A stretch of 64,000 nucleotides of DNA from Nanobdellota archaeon (lineage in GTDB: Archaea > Aenigmatarchaeota > Aenigmatarchaeia > QMZP01): contig JAHIVW010000004.1 in NCBI GenBank assembly GCA_018816245.1, positions 24,778-88,777 on the forward strand, given 5' to 3'. The notes beneath the pieces are model-generated. The model saw only the letters and a list, made by a program, of their open reading frames with translations, made no database searches and was not told the origin of the DNA. Of this stretch, positions 32,432 through 40,981 are shown one piece after another; the stretch's first letter is position 1, and each line of letters opens with the position of its first letter. The position numbers and the translations under genes are program-made.

Positions 32432-34249
32432 TTACGCCAGCACACGCAGTTTCTTGCTCGCCAGCGCCCGCAGCACACGCTTCCCTGTTTCCGACTTCTT
32501 CCTGATTGCGATTTGGCCATCACCGCCGACGAGCGGCGAGAAGATGTAGTCGTCCTTGTGGTAGACATCAATCATCCGGCCGCTGTACTCATTGTCGACC
32601 AGGATCGAGATGTACGCGCCTGACTCGCGAACTTCGAACTCAATCGGCGCCTTTAGCGTGGGGTTCTTCGGCTCGACAGAAATATGAATGCCCAGCCGCT
32701 TCTCGAGTGCCTGGATCGTGCTGCCCTTTGTCCCGACAACCCGGCCGATCCGATCGTTCGCGACGCGCACGATCGCGTTATGATCGTCAAGCACCTCGAC
32801 TTCAGCATTCCGGTCGTACTGCTCGAGTTCTTCAGCGATCCGTTCTGCAGCAAGTGCTTGGACACCACTCTTCTTTTTCTCTTTCCCGACAGGAACCATG
32901 ACATTCTCCTCACCAAACGTGTAGATCTCATACTCCAGTGTATTTGACTCCATGTCACGGACTTCCACAACCGGCCGTGCCAGATCTGCTTCTGTCATCC
33001 CGCTCGGCACTTTCACTAAGAAGTTCAGAATATACACTTTTGTGACCTTCCCCCCGTCAATGTAAATAATTGTATCAATCACGTGGGGAATAATCCCAAG
33101 TTCGATTCTCCCGATAAACCGCTGCACTGCTGACACAGGATCAGTTGCATGAATCACGCCGATCATCCCGACACCCGCGAGTCGCAAATCAGCGAACACA
33201 CGGAAGTCGTGTGTTCGGCGAATTTCATCAAATATGGTGTAATCCGGACGGACCAACAATAGGATATCTGCTGTCTTCTCCCAATTCCCCTCCAGCGGTC
33301 CGTACTGCGTAATATCTTTCCCGACCTGCAAGTCGCGCGGATGTTCAAATGTTTTCACGATCTTTCCATGCGACGCAAGTTCCTCGGCGACTGCGGTGGC
33401 AAAGCTTGATTTCCCAGCACCTGGTGAACCGGCGATTAGGGTCCCCTGTGCAACGTCTCCAATTCGCTTCCGGAGTTCCGGTGTAAGGTGGTAATCAGCA
33501 AGACTCGGTTTTGCAATTGGCCGCACCACAGTCAACTCCAGTGCCTCGGACAGTGGCTGGCGCGTCACCACGACGCGGAAGTCTCCCAGTTGAATCACCA
33601 TGGCGCCGCCCCTTTCCATCTCAATGAAGGAATCATCGTCTGCCCGCGCCTTGGCACCGATCTCGTTAATAATCGCCTTCAGGTTACCTTCTTCCATGGG
33701 CGTCTTCGAGAGTTGGACAAGTTCGACTGCTCCTGGTTTTCCCCGCTTCGCCATCGGTGGTACTCCGACTTTCAAGTGGACGGACTGGGTGTCCTTGGTA
33801 AAGAAGTCCTCGAGTTTGATCTTCTCGGGAATGATCTGCGGTATATGGTCGACCGCGACACCTTCTGCCTGAGCGACCAGCGCCTGAATATAATCAGCAG
33901 TGACCAACGTCGCGTTCTCCTTTGCTGCCACATCCCGGATGATAGCATCAATCCTTCCTTTCTTTGCAAGTTGGATTTCTTCCAGTGTCGGTCGGACGCC
34001 AACAAACTCAACAGAGATGTCATGTTCCACTCCAAGCGCCCGAATCTTCTTTATCTCCTCCAGACCTGCTACGCCGATCCCCCGATGTCGGGATGCCTGG
34101 GACTGCAACTCGTCCACGACTGCTTTCGGGATAATAATCCGGGCGTGTTTCAACTTTCCTGACTCAATATCTCGGGAGAGTGCTCCCCGAATCAACACTG
34201 AGGTATCTGGAACAATTTTCGTCAATGTGCTAGGTGGTTTGTGGTTCAT
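32432..34249 (-). CDS. PIN-ATPase-KH protein (PilT N-terminus/VirB11-like, PINA)
   Basis: 605 residues. An N-terminal PIN domain (10-145: PDTSVLIRGA, Asp15; VVDELQS, Glu48; ATLVTADYIQ) is followed by a VirB11-type hexameric ATPase (~215-470) with P loop GSPGAGKSS at 274-282 and YTIFDEIRRTHDFRVFADLR (Walker B). A C-terminal KH domain follows (~500-540, RIGRVVGTKGSTIQALEKRL). The architecture is a known archaeal family; PINA in Sulfolobus acts on Holliday junctions. It shares the palindromic TATA at 34274 with tbp; its start is leaderless. Confidence 0.9.
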   Translation of the reverse strand: MNHKPPSTLTKIVPDTSVLIRGALSRDIESGKLKHARIIIPKAVVDELQSQASRHRGIGVAGLEEIKKIRALGVEHDISVEFVGVRPTLEEIQLAKKGRIDAIIRDVAAKENATLVTADYIQALVAQAEGVAVDHIPQIIPEKIKLEDFFTKDTQSVHLKVGVPPMAKRGKPGAVELVQLSKTPMEEGNLKAIINEIGAKARADDDSFIEMERGGAMVIQLGDFRVVVTRQPLSEALELTVVRPIAKPSLADYHLTPELRKRIGDVAQGTLIAGSPGAGKSSFATAVAEELASHGKIVKTFEHPRDLQVGKDITQYGPLEGNWEKTADILLLVRPDYTIFDEIRRTHDFRVFADLRLAGVGMIGVIHATDPVSAVQRFIGRIELGIIPHVIDTIIYIDGGKVTKVYILNFLVKVPSGMTEADLARPVVEVRDMESNTLEYEIYTFGEENVMVPVGKEKKKSGVQALAAERIAEELEQYDRNAEVEVLDDHNAIVRVANDRIGRVVGTKGSTIQALEKRLGIHISVEPKNPTLKAPIEFEVRESGAYISILVDNEYSGRMIDVYHKDDYIFSPLVGGDGQIAIRKKSETGKRVLRALASKKLRVLA

Positions 34250-34273
34250 AGAATCAAGCAGGGTTTCCTATCC

Positions 34274-34283
34274 TATTTAAATA
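34274..34283. promoter_or_regulatory. Palindromic TATA box between PINA gene and tbp
   Basis: TATTTAAATA reads the same on both strands. Its centre is about 29 bases from the ATG at 34249 (minus) and 37 from the ATG at 34315 (plus). A second plus-strand box, TATATAAAAG at 34296-34305, lies too close to the tbp ATG for the usual 25-base spacing. Confidence 0.5.
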
Positions 34284-34314
34284 CATAGCAGACAGTATAT
34301 AAAAGGGGTTTTAA

Positions 34315-34932
34315 ATGGCGGGGTTTTCAGTCAAAGTTGAAAATGTTGTCGCCTTCGTCGCGCTTGGAAAGCCGATCGCACTGACAAAACTTGTGAACAA
34401 CATTGAAAACGCGGAATACGAGCCAGAGCAGTTTCCTGGGCTAGTGTACCGAACAACAGAGCCACGGGCAGCGGCGCTGATCTTCTCATCTGGAAAAATC
34501 GTCTGCACTGGCGCCAAATCCATTGAAAAGGCCCATGAAGCCATCAAGAAAGTCGTGGCCAAGATCCGGGAAGCGGGTATCGATGTCCCTACAAAGTACA
34601 ATGTGAAGGTTGAAAACATTGTCGCATCATCGAAGATTGATGCAAAACTGAACCTTGAAGAAATTACGTTTTCATTGGAAAACGCGGAATACGAGCCAGA
34701 GCAGTTTCCTGGGCTTGTCTATCGGATTTCAGAGCCGCGGGTCGCATTCCTCCTGTTCTCGAGCGGGAAGATCATCTGCACCGGTGCGCACACCATCGAC
34801 GATATCCACACGGCACTCGCAAAACTGAAAAAGCGACTCGAAGATATCGGTGTTCGAGTGAAACCATCGTCACCGAGTGATGCAGCAACACCGACACCGA
34901 AGACAAAGCCAAAACCAGCGTCAGAAAAATAG
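34315..34932 (+). CDS. tbp: TATA-binding protein TBP
   Basis: 205 residues. Two ~90-residue repeats form the saddle: repeat 1 VKVENVVAFVALGKPIALTK ... LIFSSGKIVCTGAKS; repeat 2 VKVENIVASSKIDAKLNLEE ... LLFSSGKIICTGAHT. A Pro/Lys/Thr tail (residues ~185-205) is added. The two repeats share a 38-base identical DNA stretch (34405-34442 and 34678-34715). Works with TFB at 23141. Confidence 0.97.
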   Translation: MAGFSVKVENVVAFVALGKPIALTKLVNNIENAEYEPEQFPGLVYRTTEPRAAALIFSSGKIVCTGAKSIEKAHEAIKKVVAKIREAGIDVPTKYNVKVENIVASSKIDAKLNLEEITFSLENAEYEPEQFPGLVYRISEPRVAFLLFSSGKIICTGAHTIDDIHTALAKLKKRLEDIGVRVKPSSPSDAATPTPKTKPKPASEK

Positions 34933-34944
34933 TCACTGAGTAAA

Positions 34945-35331
34945 CTACTTTTTCTCAATCAGTACCGCGTTAATCACGGCATCCCGTGCAGGAGAATTTG
35001 TCACACGTGCGAGTCCTGCTTCGGTCTTGATGATCGTCTGTTTCGTAATCACATTCCGTCGCGCATAGTTCGGGTTCGACGGATTCTCTTCAACGTTGAG
35101 GATCTTGCTCATCACCGTCTTCCCTGTCTTGGGATCAGCGACGACCGCGGTCGGTGCTGCGAGCAAGATATGTCGTGAGCCAACACCCCGCTTGTCTCGG
35201 GAATAGGCTCGGCGCTCCCCGAGAACGGTCTCAAGAAACTCGTGACCACGATCCCGCTTTTTCTTCTTTCGATTGGTTGTCATCTTCTTCCCAGTCGGCC
35301 CTTTTCCCAGATCGCGTTTCCAGCGTGCCAT
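34945..35331 (-). CDS. rps8e: 30S ribosomal protein S8e
   Basis: 128 residues from the ATG at 35331 (MARWKRDLGKGPTGKKMTTN). A TTTATAAG box at about 35355-35362 on this strand puts transcription start close to this ATG, so the 24-base longer frame is not used. The S8e core is clear (RRAYSRDKRGVGSRHILLAA, NARRNVITKQTIIKTE-like segment). Converges with tbp. Confidence 0.95.
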   Translation of the reverse strand: MARWKRDLGKGPTGKKMTTNRKKKKRDRGHEFLETVLGERRAYSRDKRGVGSRHILLAAPTAVVADPKTGKTVMSKILNVEENPSNPNYARRNVITKQTIIKTEAGLARVTNSPARDAVINAVLIEKK

Positions 35332-35413
35332 AATCCTCATCCTTGTCGAATGCAAGCTTATAAATGTTCCATATCCATAAATAGATCCACAAACCGATCA
35401 CAGGAAACACTTT

Positions 35414-35656
35414 ATGGAAAACGAACGTAATGGCACTGGCACAGCCCGTCCATTGGACGTTTTGGGCAACTCCCTTGAGAAGACCATCCTTGTCAAGACC
35501 AAGCATGGTGAAGACATCACCGGGCAACTCAAGGCCTTTGATTCCCATATCAACGTCTGGCTGGACGATGCCCGGGTAAATGGCGAGAAAGAGATCCGCC
35601 TCGGTACGGTACTGATTCGCGGGGACTCGATCGTTTATATATCTCCAGGCAAGTAG
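35414..35656 (+). CDS. Sm-like archaeal protein (Lsm)
   Basis: 80 residues. Sm1 motif ILVKTKHGEDITGQLKAFDS HINVWLDDA and Sm2 motif TVLIRGDSIVYISPGK are both present. Archaeal Lsm proteins form seven-membered rings on U-rich RNA. Immediately followed by L37e, the usual archaeal lsm-rpl37e pair. A CCATAAATAG box lies about 33-42 bases upstream. Confidence 0.92.
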   Translation: MENERNGTGTARPLDVLGNSLEKTILVKTKHGEDITGQLKAFDSHINVWLDDARVNGEKEIRLGTVLIRGDSIVYISPGK

Positions 35657-35674
35657 CTGCGTAGGTGAACTGGT

Positions 35675-35860
35675 ATGGCAAAGGGAACCCCCAGTTTTGG
35701 AAAGAGGAACAAGAAGACGCACATCATGTGCCGTCGCTGCGGTAATCGTACCTATCATGCAACCAAGAATATCTGTTCCAAGTGCGGCTTTGGAAAATCA
35801 GCGCGTTTGAAGAAAATGGCTGCACAAACCAAATATCTCAACGGCAACCGCCGTGTTTAA
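35675..35860 (+). CDS. rpl37e: 50S ribosomal protein L37e
   Basis: 61 residues, basic. Zinc ribbon CRRC ... CSKC ([20 protein letters not shown]), starting [17 protein letters not shown] as in the family. Cotranscribed with lsm (18-base gap). Confidence 0.96.
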   Translation: MAKGTPSFGKRNKKTHIMCRRCGNRTYHATKNICSKCGFGKSARLKKMAAQTKYLNGNRRV

Positions 35861-35905
35861 TGTTCAACCTTTGTTTCATGTACTCGTGAACGGGGAGGTG
35901 TTACT

Positions 35906-36466
35906 ATGAATGAACAAGCATGTTGTCAAGAAGACTGCTGTAACGAGGTTCGCATCGGCCAGCCGGTTCCGAACCTGAAGGCAAACGCCTACCAAACAGG
36001 CGAGTTCAAGCAGATCTCACTCAGCGATTATAAAGGGAAGTGGATTGTCCTCTTCTTTTACCCTCGCGACTTCACATTCGTCTGTCCGACCGAGATCAGA
36101 AGTTTTGCAAAGCACGAAGCTGCCTTCAAAGAAAAAGGCGCGGTCGTCCTCGGTGCGTCAACAGATTCTGAACACTCACACAAAGCGTGGTTCGAACGTG
36201 ATCTGCAGGAAGTGAAGTTCCCTGTCATTGCAGACACGACTCATGTCTGGTCGCGAACCCTTGGTATCCTGAAAGAGGACGAGGGACTCGCGTACCGCGG
36301 GACATTCATCATTGATCCTGAAGGAATCCTTCGGTACATCGTGATTGCTGACCTCAATGTCGGCCGGTCAGTTGAGGAAACCCTGCGAACCCTGGCTGCA
36401 CTGCAAACTGGCGAACTCTGTCCAATCAATTGGAAACCTGGTGAGAAAACCCTCGGAAAAGGATAA
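35906..36466 (+). CDS. Peroxiredoxin (AhpC/Prx1 type)
   Basis: 186 residues; GGGGAGGTG 7 bases before the start. Reduces peroxides. Peroxidatic Cys60 lies in DFTFVCPTE; the resolving Cys (~172) is in GELCPINW, so it is a typical 2-Cys form. The first 12 residues add an unusual Cys cluster (MNEQACCQEDCCNEV), which could be an extra reductant or metal contact. No reductase partner is adjacent. Confidence 0.93.
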   Translation: MNEQACCQEDCCNEVRIGQPVPNLKANAYQTGEFKQISLSDYKGKWIVLFFYPRDFTFVCPTEIRSFAKHEAAFKEKGAVVLGASTDSEHSHKAWFERDLQEVKFPVIADTTHVWSRTLGILKEDEGLAYRGTFIIDPEGILRYIVIADLNVGRSVEETLRTLAALQTGELCPINWKPGEKTLGKG

Positions 36467-36468
36467 GG

Positions 36469-37590
36469 TTATTTTTTCCTCTCCGGCACCCTGCAGTGCT
36501 CGCACACTTCCAGAACACGCTCTTCGGCGATCACTAAAGCGGCTTCGCGAGGTGTGATTTCATCGTTGCGCATGCGCTTGAGCATCTCCTTCGTGTTTTC
36601 CGTGATTTTTTCTTCAACGAGCTTGAACATTTCCTGCTCTGTCCCTTTCTTGTACTCAACGTACGAGGAGATAACACCACCCGCATTGGCAACAAAATCA
36701 GGAACAACGAGAATATCCCGATGATGGAGCATGGCTTCTGTCTTTGGTTTTGCAGGGATGTTCGACCCTTCGACGATGAGTTCTGCCTTGATCTTGTCGA
36801 CATGTTCCTCTCGAATCAGATCAGGAATAGCAGCAGTCACTAATATCTTTGCATCCGTCAGGACGATTTCCGTGCCGGGAAGGATCTTGCAGCCTGGATA
36901 GGCAGTGACAGTTCGTTTTTCCTGCTTCACCTTTGCAAGAGTTTTGAAGTCAAGTCCGTCTTTCTTGTAGGCAACGCCCCGTGAATCAGAAACCGCAATA
37001 ATTTTTGCTCCTACCTCGGCCAGAAACTTGGCAGCAAACCAGCCAACATTTCCAAATCCCTCAATCGCAACCGTACACTTTGCGAGATCCATGTTGTTGA
37101 AATCAGCAGCAACCTTGAGCGCATGGAAAACTCCAAATCCCGTAGAGCCAAGCTCGTGAGGAAGTCCTCCCATCGCCTTCGGTTTTCCTGTGGCAGCGGT
37201 CGGGTCGCCATTTGCCTCTACAAAGGTTTTCATTTCTGTTTCCGCCATGTTCATATCTGGACCAGCGATATAGAGCGATGGATTGATTGCTTTGATTGCT
37301 TTGGCAAAGGTTGCAACAAGCTCCTGTTTCTTTTTCGGAGAGATGCTTTTGTCGTCTGCAATGATACCGCCCTTGGCTCCACCGAAAGGAAGGCCAGCAA
37401 GCGAGTTTTTCCATGTCATGGCCCGGGCCAGCTTCGCAACCTCATCGACGGTGACCGTCGGGGTCATTCTGATGCCGCCCTTGCCTGGACCAAGTGCTGT
37501 ATTATCAATGACAACGAAGCCTCGCATCCCAACTTTGGGATTATAGACCTGGAAAATTTTCTCTGGGCCGACGTGATCGAATTCGACCAT
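36469..37590 (-). CDS. gdhA: Glutamate dehydrogenase (Glu/Leu/Phe/Val family)
   Basis: 373 residues, about 40 shorter than common archaeal GDHs because the N-terminal helix is reduced. Substrate domain: GPGKGGIRM, LPFGGAKGGI (with catalytic Lys), YIAGPDMNMAETEMK. NAD(P) Rossmann: VAIEGFGNVGWFAAKFLAEV. The end (EVCEHCRVPERKK) carries a CxxC not usual in the family. Converges with the peroxiredoxin gene. Confidence 0.9.
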   Translation of the reverse strand: MVEFDHVGPEKIFQVYNPKVGMRGFVVIDNTALGPGKGGIRMTPTVTVDEVAKLARAMTWKNSLAGLPFGGAKGGIIADDKSISPKKKQELVATFAKAIKAINPSLYIAGPDMNMAETEMKTFVEANGDPTAATGKPKAMGGLPHELGSTGFGVFHALKVAADFNNMDLAKCTVAIEGFGNVGWFAAKFLAEVGAKIIAVSDSRGVAYKKDGLDFKTLAKVKQEKRTVTAYPGCKILPGTEIVLTDAKILVTAAIPDLIREEHVDKIKAELIVEGSNIPAKPKTEAMLHHRDILVVPDFVANAGGVISSYVEYKKGTEQEMFKLVEEKITENTKEMLKRMRNDEITPREAALVIAEERVLEVCEHCRVPERKK

Positions 37591-37702
37591 GCGGGCTACT
37601 TAGATAGTTGCATATATATCTTGCATGGTAAGGTTTGACGCCTTCCTGAAGCACCTATTTAAGGTTATTCGCCGTATATTAAGTACTCATTTGGGGGAAA
37701 CC

Positions 37703-38059
37703 ATGAAGCTGAAAAACATTTTTGGCTCTGACGAACTTGATATCGATGAAGTGGGTCAAAGTGAAGAATACGTCGAAGTCTCGCACATGGACGCCTCCCG
37801 TGGCGGCAGTGGCCGGCTGGCGATCCGCGTCGAACGACTTGAAGACTTTGCTGACACTGACCGTGTTCTCAAGGCGCTCCGCCGAGGGTCTGTTGTGTTC
37901 CTGAAAATCAAGGGACTCAAAGACAAGGACATGGGCGAGCTCAAGCGTGCCGTTGAGAAGCTCAAGAAGACTGCATTGGCAAACAACGGTGACATTGCTG
38001 GCGTTGAGAACGACTGGCTCATCATCACACCCGAGTTCGCAATTGTTGAGCGCGAATAA
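37703..38059 (+). CDS. sepF: SepF-like cell-division protein
   Basis: 118 residues from the ATG at 37703 (MKLKNIFGSDELDIDEVGQS; GGGGGAAAC upstream), chosen over a longer frame from 37625. The C-terminal SepF core (~45-115) contains VLKALRRGSVVFLKIKGLKD and VEKLKKTALANNGDIAGVEN, DWLIITPEFAIVE. Archaeal SepF anchors FtsZ to the membrane. A short N-terminal amphipathic start precedes the core. FtsZ is not in the window. CCTATTTAAGG at about 37651-37661 is a candidate promoter. Confidence 0.85.
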   Translation: MKLKNIFGSDELDIDEVGQSEEYVEVSHMDASRGGSGRLAIRVERLEDFADTDRVLKALRRGSVVFLKIKGLKDKDMGELKRAVEKLKKTALANNGDIAGVENDWLIITPEFAIVERE

Positions 38060-38068
38060 GTTCTTCGT

Positions 38069-38635
38069 TTAGAACGCGAACACACCCAGTCCTGCGAGGA
38101 TCAAGGCTGCTCCCCATGCACCCTTGTTCCAAGAAAGAACTTTTTGCCCATCCAGTGGTGCGATCGGGATCAAATTGAACAGGGCAAGCCATGCGTTAAT
38201 ACGCGCAGCAAAGGCAAGTTCCGGGATGGTGAACAAGAAGGCGAGTGTCATAAAGACGCCGTACATGAGAAGATTAAACACAGGGCCAGCTACCCCAATC
38301 TTCCCAACTTCGTCTTTCCTGTGTTCTTTGAATATGTACGGACTCCCAAATACAACTGCACCTGGAGCTGCAAAAATAAACGCACCATTAGTAACGAATG
38401 TAAACAAGAATGCAAGTAACAATCCTTGCGGCCATAATCGAAACGCTGCAAAATACCCGAATCGGCGTGCAACGTACCGATGACTTAATTCATGCCCGAC
38501 AAACGCAACCCCGACCGCAATCATAGAGAGGAGAAAAAAAGTTGGTTGGGTGAGCGCTTCTGGATAGGCGAACACGAAAGAGAGGACAAGGAATGCAACA
38601 AGGATGTCCCGGAGTTCACGTCTTCCGAAGCTCAT
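38069..38635 (-). CDS. Site-2 protease family intramembrane metallopeptidase (M50)
   Basis: 188 residues from the ATG at 38635. Active site HELSH (48-52) in VGVAFVGHELSHRYV and the third ligand in NLIPIAPLDGQKVLSW. About five hydrophobic helices. The neighbouring divergent gene is a rhomboid, so two intramembrane protease classes share one promoter region. The reading frame continues upstream to 38923 but lies opposite the rhomboid gene; the internal ATG fits the family's start. Confidence 0.85.
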   Translation of the reverse strand: MSFGRRELRDILVAFLVLSFVFAYPEALTQPTFFLLSMIAVGVAFVGHELSHRYVARRFGYFAAFRLWPQGLLLAFLFTFVTNGAFIFAAPGAVVFGSPYIFKEHRKDEVGKIGVAGPVFNLLMYGVFMTLAFLFTIPELAFAARINAWLALFNLIPIAPLDGQKVLSWNKGAWGAALILAGLGVFAF

Positions 38636-38698
38636 AGGGCATTCATGACCCTTTGCTTCATAAAAGTTATTTGAATCCCAAGGGAGAAGAGCGAGCCT

Positions 38699-39526
38699 AT
38701 GAGAATAACCTTCGCGATCATTGCCTTGACCTTCGTCTTGTTCATTGCCCAGAACCTGACCCCAGCAACGGTCATCTCCGTTCCGATCGTGAGCGAAGCA
38801 GCGACCGAGGTTGGGTACACTATTCTCGTGAACGGGGAGGCAGTGCAGACAGGAACCGCCTTCTTGGAGCAAGGGAGTCAAGAACTTGCTGTTCTTGTCC
38901 CGATTGTCCCGATTACGGTTCATACAATAGGAATCACCCTGAATAGTGAGTCAGTGCTGATCCTCGAAGAGGAGATCTCTGCAGTCTCCCTGGTAACACA
39001 CACACTTTCACTTGTCCCGTCAGAAGCACTCGGTGGAAGCCTCTGGCAGTTTCTCACCTACATGCTCATGCACGCGGACATCATGCATATTTTCTTGAAC
39101 ATGTTTGTCTTGTTCATCTTCGGTCCGGTTGTCGAACAAACCATCGGCCGCTACCGCTTCCTTGCGTTGTACGTTATCGCGGGCCTCGGTTCTGCAGCAC
39201 TCCACCTCACGATTGTGCACGGCGACTCGTTGCTCCTTGGTGCATCCGGTGCTGTCCTTGGTGTCATGGCAGTCTATGCAATTCTCTATCCACGAAATTG
39301 GATCTTTACTTTTCCCGGTATTCCCATGCCTGCTGCGGTTGCTGTGGTGGTTTTTGCGATTCTCGAACTTTTCTACGGTGTCACCGGAAGCAATCCCGGA
39401 GTAGCAAACTTCGGCCATCTGGGAGGGATTATTACCGGTGTTGTCTTTGCGCTCTGGTTTCGCTACCGAGAACAACGAAGACCGGTTCAACTCGGTGCTG
39501 GCTACGAATTTGTGTGGGAATCCTAG
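38699..39526 (+). CDS. Rhomboid intramembrane serine protease
   Basis: 275 residues. Catalytic Ser183 in GASGAVLG and His240 in NFGHLGG; the loop motif LMHADIMHIFLNMFVLFIFG is typical. Between the first helix (1-20) and the rhomboid core (~112 on) lies an ~85-residue beta-rich insert (YTILVNGEAVQTGTAFLEQG ... HTIGITLNSESVLIL), probably outside the cell, which could guide substrates. Divergent from the site-2 protease; overlaps the end of the EF-1 beta gene. Confidence 0.9.
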   Translation: MRITFAIIALTFVLFIAQNLTPATVISVPIVSEAATEVGYTILVNGEAVQTGTAFLEQGSQELAVLVPIVPITVHTIGITLNSESVLILEEEISAVSLVTHTLSLVPSEALGGSLWQFLTYMLMHADIMHIFLNMFVLFIFGPVVEQTIGRYRFLALYVIAGLGSAALHLTIVHGDSLLLGASGAVLGVMAVYAILYPRNWIFTFPGIPMPAAVAVVVFAILELFYGVTGSNPGVANFGHLGGIITGVVFALWFRYREQRRPVQLGAGYEFVWES

Positions 39527-39777
39527 GCCATTGACCGGGAGAATGAGAGTACTTCAAAATCGGAAAGGTGTGGGATTGTCTGCAACTGTTCCTCGAGTTT
39601 GTCCTGTGCTCCCCCTTCGTCAGGAATAACCTTCTTGAACAACAACGCCTTCATACCGAAGGCGAGTTCCTGTTCTTCAATGGAGAGCGGGTTCAATTTT
39701 TCAAGTGCTGCTTTCACCACGGGAACGGTTTCTGGACTGTCCGCCAGAATCCGGTACACCATAATGACTTCTCCCAT
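39523..39777 (-). CDS. Translation elongation factor aEF-1 beta
   Basis: 84 residues. Guanine nucleotide exchange factor for aEF-1A. Ferredoxin-like fold with the family ends: MGEVIMVYRILADSPET and FGMKALLFKKVIPDEGG, QLQTIPHLSDFEVLSFSR. Last gene of the L34e-L14e-zinc ribbon-EF1B unit. Confidence 0.93.
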   Translation of the reverse strand: MGEVIMVYRILADSPETVPVVKAALEKLNPLSIEEQELAFGMKALLFKKVIPDEGGAQDKLEEQLQTIPHLSDFEVLSFSRSMA

Positions 39778-39783
39778 ACTACA

Positions 39784-39966
39784 TCAAGGTCCTGAGAAAT
39801 TGCAGGATGTGCATGCATACTTGTTTGCGCGCTGCTTACAGTGATCGCATCGGACGATCTGTTCCTTTCCGCATCCGGGGCATGGAAAGAGAACGTACTG
39901 TGGATCTCCTTCAATACGTCGCCCGCACGAAATGCATCGCAACTGACTTACCTTCTGTTCGGTCAT
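39784..39966 (-). CDS. Small zinc-finger protein with four CxxC motifs (HVO_2753-like)
   Basis: 60 residues with CISCG, CPGCG, CDHC and CTSC knuckles, two zinc sites. The order (QLRCISCGRRIEGD, YVLFPCPGCGKEQIVRCDHC, YACTSCNFSGP) matches the archaeal HVO_2753-type proteins, which occur next to EF-1 beta. That is exactly the context here (6-base gap; 4-base overlap with L14e). Confidence 0.88.
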   Translation of the reverse strand: MTEQKVSQLRCISCGRRIEGDPQYVLFPCPGCGKEQIVRCDHCKQRANKYACTSCNFSGP

Positions 39967-40334
39967 TTCTTATCCTTCTTCTCTTTCTTTTTCTTCACCG
40001 GTGCTTTTTCGTGCTTTGGTGTCGGTCCCTTTTGCCGAGCCTCTGTTGCTTGTTTCACTTGTTCTGCCGTTGGTTTTGAAATCTTGTATTTCGAAAAAAT
40101 CGCTGCCTTCTCGTATGCTGCAATCACATCCTCATCAGATGCGTCTGCCTTAATTACAAGCGTTTCCGGAAGCGGTTCAAGGTGGGTGACATTGCACTTT
40201 CGTCGCTTCACGTGCGTTGCGGCCCTCGGACCGGTGATCATCACAAAGGTGTCATCAACTTTCTTGACAATGACGCAGATGTTGCCTGCCTCGCGACCGG
40301 CAATCTTCATGCAGACCTGTCCAACATCAAACAT
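39963..40334 (-). CDS. rpl14e: 50S ribosomal protein L14e with Lys-rich tail
   Basis: 123 residues. The KOW core (MFDVGQVCMKIAGREAGNIC, VMITGPRAATHVKRRKCNVT, HLEPLPETLVI) is typical of L14e, which is normally ~75-95 residues. The extra ~35 residues end in a run of Lys (KKKKEKKDKK). Follows L34e by 6 bases. Confidence 0.92.
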   Translation of the reverse strand: MFDVGQVCMKIAGREAGNICVIVKKVDDTFVMITGPRAATHVKRRKCNVTHLEPLPETLVIKADASDEDVIAAYEKAAIFSKYKISKPTAEQVKQATEARQKGPTPKHEKAPVKKKKEKKDKK

Positions 40335-40340
40335 ATGCTA

Positions 40341-40610
40341 TCACTGTGCCCTTGCCTTTTCAATCAACAGCTTCCTCGTACACGGGGAGCAGAGCTGCCC
40401 ACCAAACGGCCGTTCTGGGCGGCATTTGGTCTTGGGGAGTGTTGCCATGATGTTTCGACGGCCTCGGGGCACTCCTGCAAGCGGGCCTTTGCACTGGGCA
40501 CAGGACGCTGGAGAAGGTTGTTTCCGCCGGTATTTGATCCTCGTGCGGCCGCTTGGGGTCGTCACGCGGGTCCGGGCAAATGATCGGGAACGGAGCGCTG
40601 GTCGGGGCAT
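40341..40610 (-). CDS. rpl34e: 50S ribosomal protein L34e
   Basis: 89 residues from the ATG at 40610 (MPRPALRSRSFARTRVTTPS). Zinc ligands CAQC and CSPC are present. A TTTTTATATATTA box at 40630-40644 on this strand places transcription start near this ATG, excluding the GTG 9 bases upstream. First gene of the four-gene translation operon. Confidence 0.95.
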   Translation of the reverse strand: MPRPALRSRSFARTRVTTPSGRTRIKYRRKQPSPASCAQCKGPLAGVPRGRRNIMATLPKTKCRPERPFGGQLCSPCTRKLLIEKARAQ

Positions 40611-40702
40611 ACAGATCACATAACCGGGTAATATATAAAAAGGTTCGGTGTGTGGCTCCTCCTGACCCTGCTTTATAAGGCTCTCAGGATAATAGCATTT
40701 CT

Positions 40703-40975
40703 ATGCGAGGGGTTACCCAAACGCTCTGGATCATCGTTGCTGCGATCGTGATCATGGTCACGGCGCTAGTCGTCCTGACGATTTTCGGGACGAGTATCGT
40801 TGACTTCACGTCTCTTGGAGAGGCATCGGCCTTCTGCCAGACCCAGGCAGCGTCAACGTGTGAAGCAGCAAAAGCGCTTCCGCCGACATGGCACGCAGAC
40901 ACGGTCTCGGTGAACGGGGAACCAACGTCCTGCTTTGCAACAACAAATATCGCAGAGTGTTCCCAAGTGCCATAG
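40703..40975 (+). CDS. Pilin-like small membrane protein, copy 1
   Basis: 90 residues. The start MRGVTQTLWIIVAAIVIMVT looks like a class III (type IV pilin-like) signal: Arg-Gly, then a long hydrophobic helix without a usual signal cleavage site; the +5 Glu of classical pilins is missing. The exported part has four Cys (AFCQTQAASTCEAAKALPPT ... SCFATTNIAECSQ). Copies 2 and 3 follow directly. The helix-coding DNA is identical to copy 3 over 63 bases. Confidence 0.65.
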   Translation: MRGVTQTLWIIVAAIVIMVTALVVLTIFGTSIVDFTSLGEASAFCQTQAASTCEAAKALPPTWHADTVSVNGEPTSCFATTNIAECSQVP

Positions 40976-40981
40976 CTTCTT

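Noticed and set aside
34405..34715. 38-base direct repeat as a possible insertion target duplication
   Set aside because: It lies at equivalent codons of the two TBP lobes; internal gene duplication explains it.
39841..40623. Long open frame (260 codons) on the plus strand
   Set aside because: It runs antisense to the L34e, L14e and zinc-finger genes, has no family pattern and is explained by their codon use.
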